A stretch of 64,000 bases of DNA, taken from assembly GCA_038277395.1 (NCBI GenBank), contig CM076189.1:80775421-80839420 (forward strand), written 5' to 3'. Both the position numbers and the translations under genes were made by a program. How positions within the stretch are numbered: position 1 is the first letter of the stretch; each line of letters begins with the position of its first letter. The DNA comes from Dryocosmus kuriphilus. Taxonomy: Eukaryota > Arthropoda > Insecta > Hymenoptera > Cynipidae. Shown here in pieces: positions 32,563 to 43,846 of this stretch. A model generated the notes under the pieces. That model had not been told where the DNA came from and searched no databases. It was given only the letters and a program-made list of their open reading frames with translations.

Positions 32563-35500
32563 ATGAAGATTTTTACGAGTATTATATTTTTAACATTCCT
32601 GTGTTTCTCGCACTTTAAATGTAAGTTCAAATTATTAGAATTATTATTTATAACAAATATTACATATATATGTTTTCAAAAACGTTTATTATAACTTCCT
32701 TTTTGAATTATTCATTCCTAAAAATAATCATCGAAATTTTCCATATAGCACAAAAAAGATGATTAAAAAATATTATAAAATTTTCGACACACGAACATTA
32801 AATTGTGTACTGAGTGAGGCTTCACATTGCAAGAATTTTGAAGGATCTTGTATGTGTTTAAGAGAATTGAATAGTGTTTAATTGATTTTAAATGTTTTAA
32901 AGCACTTTACGAGTTTTAAGGGATTTAAGTGATTTTAGGGGTTTACATTAGTTTTAGAAGTCTGAATGGCTTTAGAGATTTTAAGGGTTTAAAAGGACCC
33001 TGAGTTTTTTAGGTGTTTTAAGTGTTTAAAAGGATTTAGCGATTTTTGGGATTTCTCAATTTTTAGGATTTTAATGGACAAATATATTTTAGGGATTGAA
33101 GCAGTTTAAGCAATTTTAAGGGTTTTACGATATTTAGAGGGTGTTAAGTGATCATAAACTAATATAAGAGCAGTAAATTATTTAAGATAATGAAAAAATT
33201 TTTACTGTTTCTCAAGAGCTTTAAAGGATTTTAAGGTTTTAAGGTTCATTTAGTGGGGTTTAAAGGTTAGAAGAAATTTAGGAATTTTTACGATGTTAGG
33301 AATTTTAACGTTTTAAGGGATTTTAGAGAACTTAAGTGATCCTAATCAATTTGAAATGCTTTCTAATTCTCGATGGGCATTAACTAAAGCAGACTATTAC
33401 GAAGCTATGGTACCTGCACAAGAATTAAGGTATACAGGGTCGCGCAAAAGTACGGAAACCCCTGAATAACTCATCAGGAATGAATTTTTGTTGAAAAACA
33501 TTAAATACAAAAACTTCAGTACTTTTCCCTGGTTACTCAATTGCGACCTCAGTTTGACCTTGACCATGAACTTGGAGGACATATCAAGGTCAAATTCAAT
33601 TTTTTAAATGGGAAGTTCAATTTTTTATTGCGCATTTGGAAAGAGCAGGAACCCCGGCCAGTTAAGGCTAGGAGATGGTTCATCCAGTTAAGACATAGCT
33701 AACGATCCCGGTCAGTTAAGGCAAGGCTTGCAGCCTGTGTTCAAAATGTGCTCCAGAAAAATCCTGGCAGGTTCCTAGACGGACATAAAAATTTTCTATC
33801 GCTCTCCTTATCATATCACGTGTAATATCAGCGCAAGCATTGACTATGTTTTGTGTTATATCTTCTAAATCTCGTGGCTTAGTAACGTACATTTTACTTT
33901 TCATGTAGCCCCAAAGAATAAAGTCAAGTGTAGTCGGATCGGGGGACCTGTCTGGCCACTCAATAGTTCCCCTGCGACCTATCTAACGATTACTAAAAAC
34001 TACATCTAGGTAGTTTGTCACAATTACCTGAAAATGAGTAGGTGCACCATCATGCTTGTACCAAACCTCATTAAAAGCATCCCAGGTAATTTCCTGAGTC
34101 GCTGGGGCTACTTGCTCCTGCGGAAATTCCAGATATCTTGGTCCATATAAATTTCCGTCAATTTAAAAAGGTTCAGCTATTCGATCCATAAAAATACCTG
34201 CCCAAACATTCAATTTTTGTGGTTCTAGCGTGACTCGATTCGCTAGGAGGTATTCTACAAAGACTGGAATTTTTCTAAATTCTTGAAATAATCTTTTTAA
34301 AATGACCTTGAAAGCCTGTTTTAAGGCCAGGAGCATGTTTATCGATAAAGTCACACTTGAAGGTCAAATTACCTGCTATTTCTAAACCCGCAATAAAAAA
34401 TCGGGTTTCGCACATGAAAGAACAAATGTGAGCTTGGAATGACATTGAAGGTCATCGTCAAGTTTGAAGATAAAATTTTCTGCCCTTTCCACATACGCAA
34501 TGAAAAATAAGGGTTCCCATTTAAAAAAAAAAACAAGTTAGACCTTGGAATGACTTTGAATGTCATGGTCAAGGACATGGTCAAGGTCATACTTGAACGT
34601 AAAATTTCCTGGTCTTTACAAATCTGCAATAAAAAATGGGGCTTCCCATTTAAGAAATTGAAAGGTGTTCCCATTTGAAAAAACAAGTTTGACCTTGGAG
34701 TGACCTTGAATGTCATGGTCAGGTACACGGTCAACATAATATTTAAACGTACAGGTTCCTGCTCTTTTCCAATCCGCAATAAAAAATTGGACTTCCCATT
34801 TAACAAATTGAATTTGACCTTGATATGACCTTCAAGGTCATGGTCAAGGTCAAGCCGAGGTCGCCATTGAGTAGCCAGGGAGAAATCCTAAAACTTTTTC
34901 ATTCAATATTTTTCAAAAAAAAAAATAATTCCTGAAGAATTAGTCAGGCGTTTCCATACTTTTGTGCCGCTACAAAACTAAAAAAATAGAATTTCTTATC
35001 TCTAGAAACTTCGGACTTATGGCGGATAGTATTTTTGAAACAAAACATTCTATTTTTAGTGAAATCACTGATTTAAGAACTAACTCTGTTCCATAACTCC
35101 AAACCTTGTATAGATGCAGCATTCGATTTTTTATTTTTATAGGAAATTTTATACACTTTTAATTACTGCACAGGTACTTGGGACATGAGATGAACTTGAA
35201 AAAGGAAATGTTAAAAAAGCTTATTTTTGCCAAGTTTTTCATCATTTTTCAGAAATATCTAAGCGTTTCATTTCTTGTATAATATTATGCTCCTACGACA
35301 GCTTTTTGCATTTTCAGCTGAACCGTTTGGCTCGATAAAATTCCAATTTTAATCAATTTTCTTAAAAATTTGGCGATTTTTTATTAAAACACAAAAATTG
35401 AGCTTCTCTCAAAAAAGGCCCAAATTTTTTTTTTCTTTCTGGACTCAAAATAATCGTGAGATATCTCAGACTTTCTATTTCTTGTTCCGGGATGAGGTCA

Positions 35501-38500
35501 GTCTAAATACACCTTCGTCTTCAATTGAACCATTCGTAAATTTGACACGTTACTTTACATTAGCCTTTCACCCAAAAACGTGTAACGGACTGACTTTAAC
35601 CTTAATTTATAAAATAAATAACGCCGTTTTTGTTACCAAATTAGGTGCGGAACGATATGGCCGATTAGATCTGAATATTCCACTGGACAGTAATGGTGAA
35701 CAAATAAGGGCCGAAACCGAAAATGTTCGTAAGTAGATAAGCTGAGGGCTTTCGAATTCATAGTTCAGTTCAGACATGCAAAAATAATTCAAAGTCTTCC
35801 CAACCTATTTGTACGATATCCAATAATATCCAACATTTTGAATCATTTATTTAACAAAATCTTCTATGTCCTCCTCCTCCTCCTTTTCATTATCCTCCTC
35901 CTTCTCAGTTGAAGCAATCATATAAAAGATGCTCTGATTAGAGGCAAATAGGTAGATATTCTCATCGCTCTCGAATAAAGCTAGTCCAAAAGGCGAAGAT
36001 AGTTTTTTTTTGCATAATTTATTACACAAATGAAGTATTTTATTTTTCATCAAATTGTTCTCGATCAGAAGAAGGAGTATCTGTGCTATCCAAAAATAGT
36101 CACAGCAGTTAGGCAGATACTTCTAAGGCTATTCTAGCTAGGTACAAAGAAATGTGATATAACACAAATACTATATATAGTTGTTTTCTATAAAGTGCAG
36201 CGATATAAAGTACATTAAAAAAAAATTTTCTAACATTTTGTAGAATTTAATCGATCTATCATTTTTAAAATATCGACTGCACACCAGAGAATTACATAGG
36301 CCTACAAGATACTCCCCGCTGAGACTTAAGGGTGTTTTCTCGCAAAATTTTTCGCGGTGAATCCGAAACTGGAAGCAGAATATTTCTCAGTACGTAAGAA
36401 TTTTGAGATATTCTATCCTAAGTGTGCAAACATGGCCGTTTTCCGGATATCATATTCCCCATGCAAAACTCTACGTAAATGCAAATACATAATTTCTGAA
36501 ATGGTAAAACTTTTACAACTGTAGGACCTTTTATATTAACAAATTCTATTTTCTTATGTACATAAGCACCAAACGTTTCATCCGCCGATTTTCTCAGAAC
36601 TCTCCATCAAAGTGTTTTTCGGGTCACTGAATACGAATTTTGAGCCTGAATTTCAATTTTCAAAAAAGCGGATTAATTATGACGGATATCGGAGTTGGAG
36701 AAGGCTAGAGTTGTTAAAATAGAAGAGTGATAGATACACAAAAACCTGCCAAAAAAAGTAATTGTTCAAATGGCACATATATACAATGGATGCTTTATGC
36801 TCTCGTATTTCCCAACTGAGTGGAAGAAGGCAATTGTTGTACCAATATATAGGACAGGAGAAGAAAGAATCTGTGCTCAAAGTTATCGGTCCGTAAGCCC
36901 GCTACTAACAATCAGTGAAAATTTTGAAAAAATTATTTGTAAAAAACTTTGCGATTCTTAATATACATATTTTAAGCAAACAATATCTGAACAATTTGGT
37001 ATCCTTCAAGAGCATAGCACATTCCAACAACTAGTAGGATCAGCTAATCATATAAGCACCAATTTCAATTAAAGTAAATATAAGCCTCACTCACACTGCC
37101 TGATTCAGAGAAAGTATTACATACAGTCTGGCATAAGAGTCTAATTTACAAATTGAATAAATTAAATATCCCTTAGTACTTAATCAAAATCCAGATTAGC
37201 TATCTTCATAACAAGAAATTTCAAGTACAAATCAATAATATTCTTTCACTATGAAAGGGCTGAAGTGTCACAACGATCCATTCTGGGACTTAGATGTTTT
37301 ATTTATTATATAAATGACATACCTTCGACCAAAGATACAAATAAGGCTCTGCTTGCTGACGATGCAGCTCTACTTGCAACTTCGTTTCAAACTGATATTT
37401 CCATTAAATATTTAAAAAGAAATGTAGAAATTTTATTAAAATACTTTAAAATATGGCAGCTCAATGCAAATGTTGGAAAGACTGAAATTATAGTATTTAC
37501 GAAAACAAACTGCAAAGCACTAAGTATGTATGATTACTGGTTTGAAATTAAAATCTGTTAAATACATTGATCATCACTTAGACCAAAAACTTACATTTAA
37601 TAAACATGTCACAGAAGCATGCAAGAAAGCTTTGAAGTCTATAGGAATGCTCTAACCTCTGATACGTAAAAGAAGTATCTTAAGCGATATAAATAAGTTA
37701 ACTATTTACAAAACAAAAATAAGACCCATCATGTTTTATGCAGCTCCTATCTGGAGCAGCAGCTGTGAATCCAATTATGACAAACTGCAAAGACTACAAA
37801 ATAAATGCCTAAAAATGACAGATGATGCGAAGTTAGTTAAGGAACTACATCGTAAGTTTAATACAAATTTCATCAAAGACCAAATTTACATGCTGACTAA
37901 AAACTTTTATGAAAATCAGTTGATTACATCGAGTCTATTAGAAGCATACCGCTAGCCACGAGCGCTACTACAGATTTTGGAATTAAACATAAACTCACAC
38001 ATGATTTCTTTCTCTAGCATAACATCCCGAATAAAGGAGCATCGTCTTTATCCATTTATATAAAGCATTGATAAATAAAGCTTTTTATGAATTGAAAAAA
38101 ATTCTGTGAGAGAGATAATGTACAGCATGATTGGGGAAAAAATAATAAGAAAAGGAAACGGAGGTCATATAGAAGCCTGAAGCTAGGTGAATTCATAAAC
38201 TAAGAGTAATTGTAAGATAAGGGTAATTTTGAGAAGGATTTATTAGAATAAGATGCGGCTCCATTTTATCGCTCTTGTGCTAAATCAGAAAGTAATTAGA
38301 TTTATTGAATAAGTTAAATAAATAAAGAGTTATTGAAACCCTAAGCCGTATTAAATAATGAAATATATATTATATGTCAATAGATTTATCTCGAATCAGA
38401 TAATCTTTTCTACGCTTGCTTCAACTGAGGAAGAGGAGGAGAAAGAAGAGTAGGAGAAGGGGTTCAGGATGAAGAACAGGAGGGTGCAATCCCCTCAAGA

Positions 38501-39093
38501 ATAGGATAAAGCTCTTACAAATTTAAAAGATTCACCATTTTTTGGCACCCTAGGTTTCATGATAATAAAATAATGTACTCAAAAAAATGATTCCTCTATT
38601 TCATCTTGCAGATTCTTCTGTCAGAGATCCCTGTCCATCTGTCACGTCTTCTGTTCGTGAAAGGACCAGGTCTCCTCCTGTCGGGAGTTCTTCATCTCGC
38701 GGACTCTCCGAATTTGGATACAAACGGCTTATTCCTAACTCTAATGCAAGCCGCATATTTGAATTTCGAAGATACTTTTTTCCTGCAGATGAACGAATTA
38801 GAGTGCGTGTAGAATTTCGCAAATATCCGCCTATGATATCAAAAGAATATATTGTACTATCAACAACCGATGGACAGGTTTTCGCAACAGTGGAGAATAT
38901 GAAGGTCCTTCGAGGAATTTATAATTCTTGTGGAAGGCGGTTGAAATTGCGCATTCACGATGGTGTGTTTGTACGTATGAGCCCAGAGGAAATAGCGGAA
39001 GCTCCAGTATACGTCCGCTGCAGAATCGCATCCTCGTTTAAATTTATAACTGTTAACAACAACTCTCTACGGCATCTGTACCGTAAAATTTAA
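32563..39093 (+). CDS. Secreted protein gene A: three exons, signal peptide, DLNxP micro-exon
   Basis: Exons are 32563-32620, 35645-35728 and 38612-39093, giving 207 residues. Exon 1 encodes MKIFTSIIFLTFLCFSHFK, a signal peptide, and ends in T|GTAAGT. Exon 2 follows TTAG and ends in C|GTAAGT. Exon 3 follows CTTGCAG. Both introns are phase 1 and the joined frame is open. The same exons, phases and junctions occur in gene B, which strongly supports the model. The mature protein is about 185 residues, rich in Arg and Ser near residues 50-80, with no family I recognise. Intron 1 holds a mariner-like element and intron 2 a LINE fragment. An extracellular role is inferred from the signal peptide only; salivary, venom or effector roles are speculative. 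Confidence 0.75.
32621..33432. other. Gene A intron 1, 5' part
   Basis: Starts GTAAGT. Its first 150 bp align with the start of intron 1 of gene B (TTATTTATAATAAATATTACAT), then it passes into degenerate TTTTAAGGG/TTTAAGTG words (32820-33360), as in B at 53995-54190. No gene. Confidence 0.55.
33433..34972 (-). mobile_element. Mariner-superfamily element with long repeat-bearing inverted ends, in intron 1 of gene A
   Basis: TA-flanked (33431-33434 and 34971-34972). Left end CAGGGTCGCGCAAAAGTACG and the inverted right end GCGGCACAAAAGTATGGAAA are related and continue as long inverted arms (about 33435-33650 and 34730-34970). The arms contain many AGGTCA/TGACCT half-sites, including TCAAGGTCA, plus ATTTTTTATTGCG blocks that are tandemly repeated at 34369-34850. 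A decayed transposase lies between, on the - strand. Confidence 0.7.
33680..34360 (-). pseudogene. Mariner-superfamily transposase fragments
   Basis: On the - strand: KLNVWAGIFMDRIAEPF (about 34163-34235), then frames with YLEFPQEQ, WYKHDGAPTHFQV (catalytic Asp), GTIEWPDRSPDPTTLDFILW (the third acidic residue), and GYMKSKMYVTKPRDLEDITQ to the end near 33716 (FYVRLG...HFEHRLQ). The catalytic D-G-A-P-x-H and S-P-D-x-x-x-x-D blocks are preserved, but stops and shifts interrupt the frame. The N-terminal DNA-binding domain is missing, replaced by repeats. Confidence 0.7.
34973..35644. other. Gene A intron 1, 3' part
   Basis: Aligns in patches with 54400-54718 of gene B (CATTCGATTTTTTA, TTTTTCATCATTTTTCAGAAATAT, TTACCAAATTAG). 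No independent gene. It ends at the TTAG acceptor. Confidence 0.5.
35645..35728 (+). CDS. Gene A exon 2 (84 nt), LDLNIPLDS motif
   Basis: Encodes residues 20-47 plus one base. The core G-R-L-D-L-N-I-P-L-D-S sits at residues 25-35 and fits the consensus (L/F)-D-L-N-x-P of plant EAR repression motifs. Compared with the exon of gene B there are 16 base differences: 5 silent and 11 replacing. D-L-N-x-P-L-D-S is unchanged. The open frame upstream of the acceptor (from 35398) is intronic and not conserved in B. Confidence 0.7.
35729..36750. other. Gene A intron 2, 5' part
   Basis: Starts GTAAGTAG. Contains a pyrimidine-rich tract (TCCTCCTCC, about 35866-35905) matched by tracts in intron 2 of B (about 54940-55030). 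The stretch 36340-36490 (GGTGAATCCGAAACTGGAAG...) is paralogous to 56755-56890 in B. No gene. Confidence 0.5.
36755..38095 (+). mobile_element. Jockey-like LINE fragment in gene A intron 2 (RT only)
   Basis: A 5'-truncated, broken RT. ...GYF-like start CFMLSYFPTEWKKAIVVPIY with SYRSVSPLLTISENFEKII (36770-36961), a degraded palm, then QRSILGLRCFIYYINDIPST and ALLADDAALLATS (37265-37400; the box reads L-A-D-D), then thumb (YFKIWQLNANVGKTEIIVF) and a C-terminal part with MFYAAPIWSSSCESNYDKLQ (37731-37955). The 3' end is AT-rich near 38095. Same strand as the gene. Confidence 0.7.
38096..38611. other. Gene A intron 2, 3' part
   Basis: Aligns with intron 2 of B upstream of exon 3: a purine-rich GAGGAAGAGGAGGAGAAAG tract (about 38425-38465; B about 57010-57060), ATATGTCAATAGATTTATCTCG (B about 56605), and TTCATGATAATAAAATAATGTACTC before the acceptor. 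Confidence 0.5.
38612..39093 (+). CDS. Gene A exon 3, main body of the protein
   Basis: About 160 residues. It opens with SSVRDP, a Ser/Arg-rich stretch with RERTRSPP, then RRYFFPADERIRVRVE, KEYIVLSTTDGQVFATVENM, GIYNSCGRRLKLRIHDGVF, and ends near VRCRI...NNNSLRHLYRKI. Every one of these blocks has a close counterpart in B. ATTAAA near 39108 may be the poly(A) signal. It looks like a compact beta-rich domain, but I recognise no fold. Confidence 0.7.
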
Positions 39094-40965
39094 AATGTGA
39101 AATAGATTAAAATAATTATTAGCTAAGATACGAGGATAAACCACTGATGACGGAAAATTTTATGTCTGAAAATTAATTTTCTGGGTTTGGTCTTAAAAAA
39201 CTCAAACTTAATATTCAAAAAACAAAAAAGAATTTTTAAAATTATTATCAGGCTTAGAATAACAAAGTTTGAAATTTCATTACAATTAATGGTCTGAAAT
39301 ATCTTCAAAAAATTGTTTTTCTCAAATTATATGCACAGAATTTCTTTTACAATATACTAATGTCGATTTGATGGAATTTTAATTTATGAAGATAACTTAT
39401 GATATATATTGTATATTAGTAATTAATTTTAGATCTTTCTTGGATAATTAAAGTTTGTTCCTTTTAAATTACGTGATTGTTAAAAAGATATTATAATGTC
39501 AAACAGAAGAATAAATTCTTGGTGAAAAATGTTCACAAAAAGGAAGTTAATTTTCGTACAAACGGGACTCGACTGTTGCTAAGGAATGCAAAAATGCTGG
39601 GAGTTGAGCACACTTCGCCGAGCAGCCTCCGAAGCATCATTACCAAAATATTTTATCTCTGTTTTGGATGTTACAATTTTGAGTTGTTTCAATTTATATT
39701 TTTGCAAAGACGTTATTAAAATTTTCTATGAGTTATGCTCCTGTTTCAAACCTTTCCCCTTACTCTAATGAATATAAAGGGATTTCCAGAGATTTTTGTG
39801 TATTTATATGGATTAAAAGAATTCCCAAGTATTTCCAAGGTACTTAAGGCTTTTCAAAGGATTTTACTGAAAACAATGAACGAAAATTTATGAAAAAGTA
39901 TAAATCTTCATGATGTTCATTTATATCGCAAGGTTATGAACCGTTTTCATTCGTTTTTGCGTATTTCCAGGATATCAAGGATTTTAAGTGTTTAACGTAT
40001 TGAAAGGGATTTTAATAATTTGGTGCTTTTCTAGGAATTTAGACATGTCTAACGGAATTTATAAAAGTATAATTGTGTAATTCAATAAAATCATCATTTT
40101 GTGGAACTTTAAAATTTTTTTTACTGACTTTCAAACTATTTCCCGAACATTAAAGAAGTTAAACGGATCTCCAGAGATCATTATGTACTTCCACACATTT
40201 TAAGGAAATCAGGTAAGAATTGAAAATATTTGAAAGGAGTTTAAAAGATCGGTAAGTATTTCCGAGGTTATTAAGGCTTTCCGAATAATTTTACTAACAA
40301 TCATGGAATCAAAGTTTATGAAAAAATGTTAGTCTTCAAGATTTTCACTTATTTTACAACATTCTTAACTTCATCCATAAATTTTCGGGTATTTTCATGG
40401 CTTCATGTGTTTTACAGATCTAAGGGAAATTGTGTTTGATGCTATAACGTTGCAAGACACAAGCTTAAAACATTTCAGATTCTAAATAATTTAATAATTT
40501 TATTTTTATTAATTGTTAATATAAATTTGATTTAAAGCTGCATTCTGAATATATACAATTACCTTATAACAACAATGAATATTAAACAATTACTTCACTA
40601 TTTTTATTTCTTATCATTTCCAATATAATTATTCTAATATAATAATCAAATATTCCAAAAAATATTTGAATTTCACACTCTTGTACTGAAAATATAACAA
40701 TTCAAATTTCTACCAAAATATTTGAATTTTTAATAGAAAAAAGTTAAGTCTTCAAAAAAAGCGAATCTTGAATACTAAAATAGTTAAATTTAAAAAAAAA
40801 AAATTTTCAGTGGAATTTTCAAAGAATTTTAAGAGTTTTAAAAAGACCTTAGAGGATTCTAGGAGCATTAAAATCATTTCAACTACCTTCTTATTTCAAA
40901 ATAATTCAAAAGCGTACGAGGGTTTTCAAGCGATTTCAATGGACGTAAAATGATTTTGAAAAATC
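39094..40965 (+). repeat. 3' flank of gene A, segmental duplication unit
   Basis: Matches the copy-0 flank (8530-9627 plus 12417-12840), the start of the flank of B (57677-57900), and 61373-61862 downstream of the promoter relic. From 39770 it is the phased TTTTAAGG-type AT repeat. No gene. Confidence 0.65.
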
Positions 40966-41215
40966 TGCCCGCTTCGCGGGCACATTCTCATCGCGCGCTT
41001 CGCGCGAAGTATGAGCGCACCTAGGGCGCGCGTCTGTTGGCACTCGCGCATCGCGCTCGATAGATTATTCACCTCGCGCTACGCGCTCGGTGTTTATGGA
41101 TCGTATAAATCTTTAAATTAAAAATTCCAAAAGGAACTATTTTACTTAAGGCTCTATCGCCCTTAAGGAATACATTCTGATCATGACACTCGCGCTTCGC
41201 GTTCGATAATTACAT
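40966..41215. repeat. GC-rich palindromic stretch (GCGCTTCGCGC words)
   Basis: An abrupt change to GC-rich DNA with nested palindromes: CCGCTTCGCGGG, GCGCGCTTCGCGCG, CTCGCGCTACGCGCTCG. Similar words recur at 41195-41205, 42220 and 42270-42283. It joins onto the 0.4-1 kb repeats that follow. Confidence 0.6.
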
Positions 41216-42031
41216 TTTTTTAAAACACATTGTAGTTTGGTAAAATTTTCTTGTGATTTTCCAAATTTTCACAATACAGGTTTTCGATTCTTAAAAGTAA
41301 AACGATGAGTATTATATATAAATTTTGTAGCTCTTTCCAAGGTGAACAATTCTGCTTGTTAATATTTTCTCATATCTTGCATAGTTTTGCTGAAAAGTGG
41401 TTTCCCTTATATTTCATAACATATTTCACGAATACCTCAAAAAGTACGCATCTACTCTAAAAAATAATAGAAAGCAAATTTGCAGACCTGTTTGAGGTGA
41501 ACAACTTTGTTTATTATTATTTTTCCATATATTGCATAGTTTGGCGGTAAATTTGAAAATATTGATTTTTAATAACGTTTTATCGATTAAAACAAAAACC
41601 ATGCATTTTATGAGAAGATGGTTAAAACAAAATTGGTAGATATTTTTGAATTGAACAACTTTATTCTGTACCAATTTTTTGTATCTTGAATATTTTGGCG
41701 GAAAACCAGAGTTTTTTAATTTTAATAGCGGTTTCTTGATTAAAACAAAAACCGTTCATTTTATGAAAAAATGGTTAAGACAAAATTTATATATTTTTCT
41801 GAGGTAAACGATTTTACTTACTTACATTTTTTTTGTATCTCTCATAGCTTAGCCGGAAAATGGATTTTTTGAGTTTGTGAAAACAGTTTTTGATGGATAA
41901 ACCCATAACTGTTGGTCAAAAACCGCTGATTAACGAACTCGTCCTTTCCTTTTACCCCATAAACAAGTGTACCAAAGCGCACTCCAATCCGATTAGTCCT
42001 TCGAAAGTTATCGCGATCACAGGCGACAACG

Positions 42032-42063
<32 letters not shown>

Positions 42064-43005
42064 GACGACGACGACAACAGACAGACAGACACGGTCGTAA
42101 AAACCATTTTTTCTGAATTAGGGGGTCTCAAAACGTGGAGATTTAATGAAATCCGCGAAAGTCAAATTTTACATAAATCTAATACCTTCTCTGAGGAGAA
42201 TGTAAAAATCTGTCCACTTCGCTCGCACATTCTCATCAGGCCTTAAAGAATAGACTTTCATCACGACACTCGCGCTTCGCGCTGGACAGTGAATTTTTTC
42301 AAAATCCATTTCGATCAGTAAAGTTTTTTTGTCTTTTTCTAAGTTCTCACAATGCAGGTTTTCGATTCTTAAAAGTCAAAAAATGAGTCTTTTAAAAAAA
42401 AAAGTTCAAAAGCAAAAGCGTACATTTTTTTCAAGTATATAACTTTATTTTTTAATATTTATTTGTGTGTTGCATATTTTGATCATAAAATGGAATTAAA
42501 ATAATAGAATTAAAATTTTTTCGTATCTAGCATAGTTTGCCCGGAAAGTGGATTTTTCTGTTTTGTAAAAGCCGTTTTTGATGGATAGAACCATAACCAG
42601 TAAAAGTGGCTGGTTAACGAACTCATCCTCTATTTTTGGACCGTGAAGAAGTGTGCCGAAGCGCAAACCAATCTGAAGATTTTTTCAAAAGTTATCGCGT
42701 TAACAGACGACGACAACAGACAGACAGACACCGTTGTAAAAGCTGTTCTTTCTCACTCAGGGGTTCTCAAAACGTGCAGAATTAATAAAAACTGAGAGGT
42801 TCAAATCTTACTTGAATATAATACGTACTATAACGAGAATGTGAAAATTGCATTTTTCAACCATAACCATGTAAACAATTAAGAAATTCATGCTTTTTAT
42901 ACACTTTAATCATCTTATAAGCATGAGAAAAGTAATGAGAATGTGCTATATGAGAAGCACAATATTTCAATAAATTTTAATAACTTTTTATTAACTTTAT
43001 AATAA
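41216..43005. repeat. Long tandem repeats, copies 1-2
   Basis: Each copy goes through TTTTTGTATCTCGCATAGTT-like sequence, GGATAAAACCATAACC, AACGAACTC(A/G)TCCT, AAGAAGTGTGCCAAAGCGCA, a CGACAACGAC microsatellite, ACAGACAGACA, GTAAAAACCATT, and CTCAAAACGTGGAGATT. Copy 1 is about 41216-42245 and copy 2 about 42270-43005. The Asp/Asn-rich open frame at 41890-42246 is the translated CGAC microsatellite. Confidence 0.7.
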
Positions 43006-43149
43006 CTAGGGGGCTTCGCCTCCTGCTCGATTCGCTCGCCAACCCCCTTGGGTGTATTCCTGTCAGTATCTGTATTCCGAACCGTATTCTGCATCAATGT
43101 GTATTTAAATTTTAATTATTTTGTTTCAGTTACTTAACTTTTTTCTATT

Positions 43150-43605
43150 TTGTGCTTTAAAGGAAGCAAAAGCAAACATTGCATTATAAACTCTAATATT
43201 TTCCCTAAAATTTCGGTTCATTTCTTTAGTCCCAAACATTAAATTTCTTAATTCTGTAGCATAAGGATCATTGGAAGGAAGTTCGATTTTGCCCTGATGG
43301 CAGCAGGTCTTTTTTGATCTTGATGCTTCTTTAAGGAATGTTAGCGCTTTTTAATATTTACTCTCAACACTCATGTCACCATTATCCAAATAATCTACTT
43401 GCTGTCCATCTTCATATAATCCTAACATTAATTTTTCTTTTATTTTCTTTCGATTTTCTACGCAATGCATTTTTTTCTCAAGCGGCTCCGCTGCTAAATT
43501 TATAACCTTTTTCTTTCTAACTCCTTTCATTTCATTGTATTCTTCCTCGTCCGCTCAATTAATCGGTTCCTCCTTTCTTCTTGCGGAAGTTTGAGTCTCG
43601 TAGCC
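43150..43605 (-). pseudogene. Helitron-like protein, N-terminal region remnant
   Basis: On the - strand from about 43605: MATRLKLPQEERRNRLIE, a basic stretch, and after a frameshift and a stop KTCCHQGKIELPSNDPYATE then LRNLM and NFRENIRVYNAMFAFASFKA (about 43310-43150). C-C-H-x-G-K-I-x-L followed by an N-x-R-x-Y-N-x-x-F-A-F-A-S block is the hallmark of the conserved N-terminal region of Helitron helicase proteins. The Rep and helicase domains are absent. Confidence 0.6.
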
Positions 43606-43772
43606 ATGACGCACTGAGCACGATAAGGCAGCAACTACTATAAACTGCAGAACTAACGCGTGCTATCTCTGCGAGTGAAGTGATGGGAGGTCGGGCTAAT
43701 TGCAATTTCGTAGCAACGTGACACATCGGCGGGATCGGTGAATAAGCTGGTGGGAGATGTGACGTGTAAGCT

Positions 43773-43813
<41 letters not shown>
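43773..43813 (+). repeat. Poly-G homopolymer, 41 nt
   Basis: An uninterrupted run of 41 G on the + strand within the Helitron-like insert. It would form G-quadruplexes if real, but its length may be a sequencing or assembly artefact. It creates a false poly-Pro open frame on the - strand (43653-43835). Confidence 0.95.
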
Positions 43814-43815
<2 letters not shown>

Positions 43816-43846
43816 GCGCGCATATTCTCAGTCACAAAAGACTCTC

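Noticed and set aside
33716..33904. A small independent gene on the - strand
   Set aside because: It is the C-terminal end of the mariner-superfamily transposase.
35398..35644. Coding extension upstream of gene A exon 2
   Set aside because: The frame is open by chance. Gene B has no matching peptide before its TTAG acceptor, and the splice phase fits only at 35645.
38587..38611. Methionine start for a single-exon gene at 38587
   Set aside because: The bases before 38612 are the polypyrimidine/CTTGCAG acceptor, conserved in gene B where the frame has no upstream Met. The three-exon model explains both copies.
41890..42246. Asp/Asn-rich open frame
   Set aside because: A translated CGAC microsatellite inside the tandem repeat. 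It is not kept in the other copies.
43653..43835. Poly-proline open frame on the - strand
   Set aside because: Produced by the poly-G/C homopolymer.
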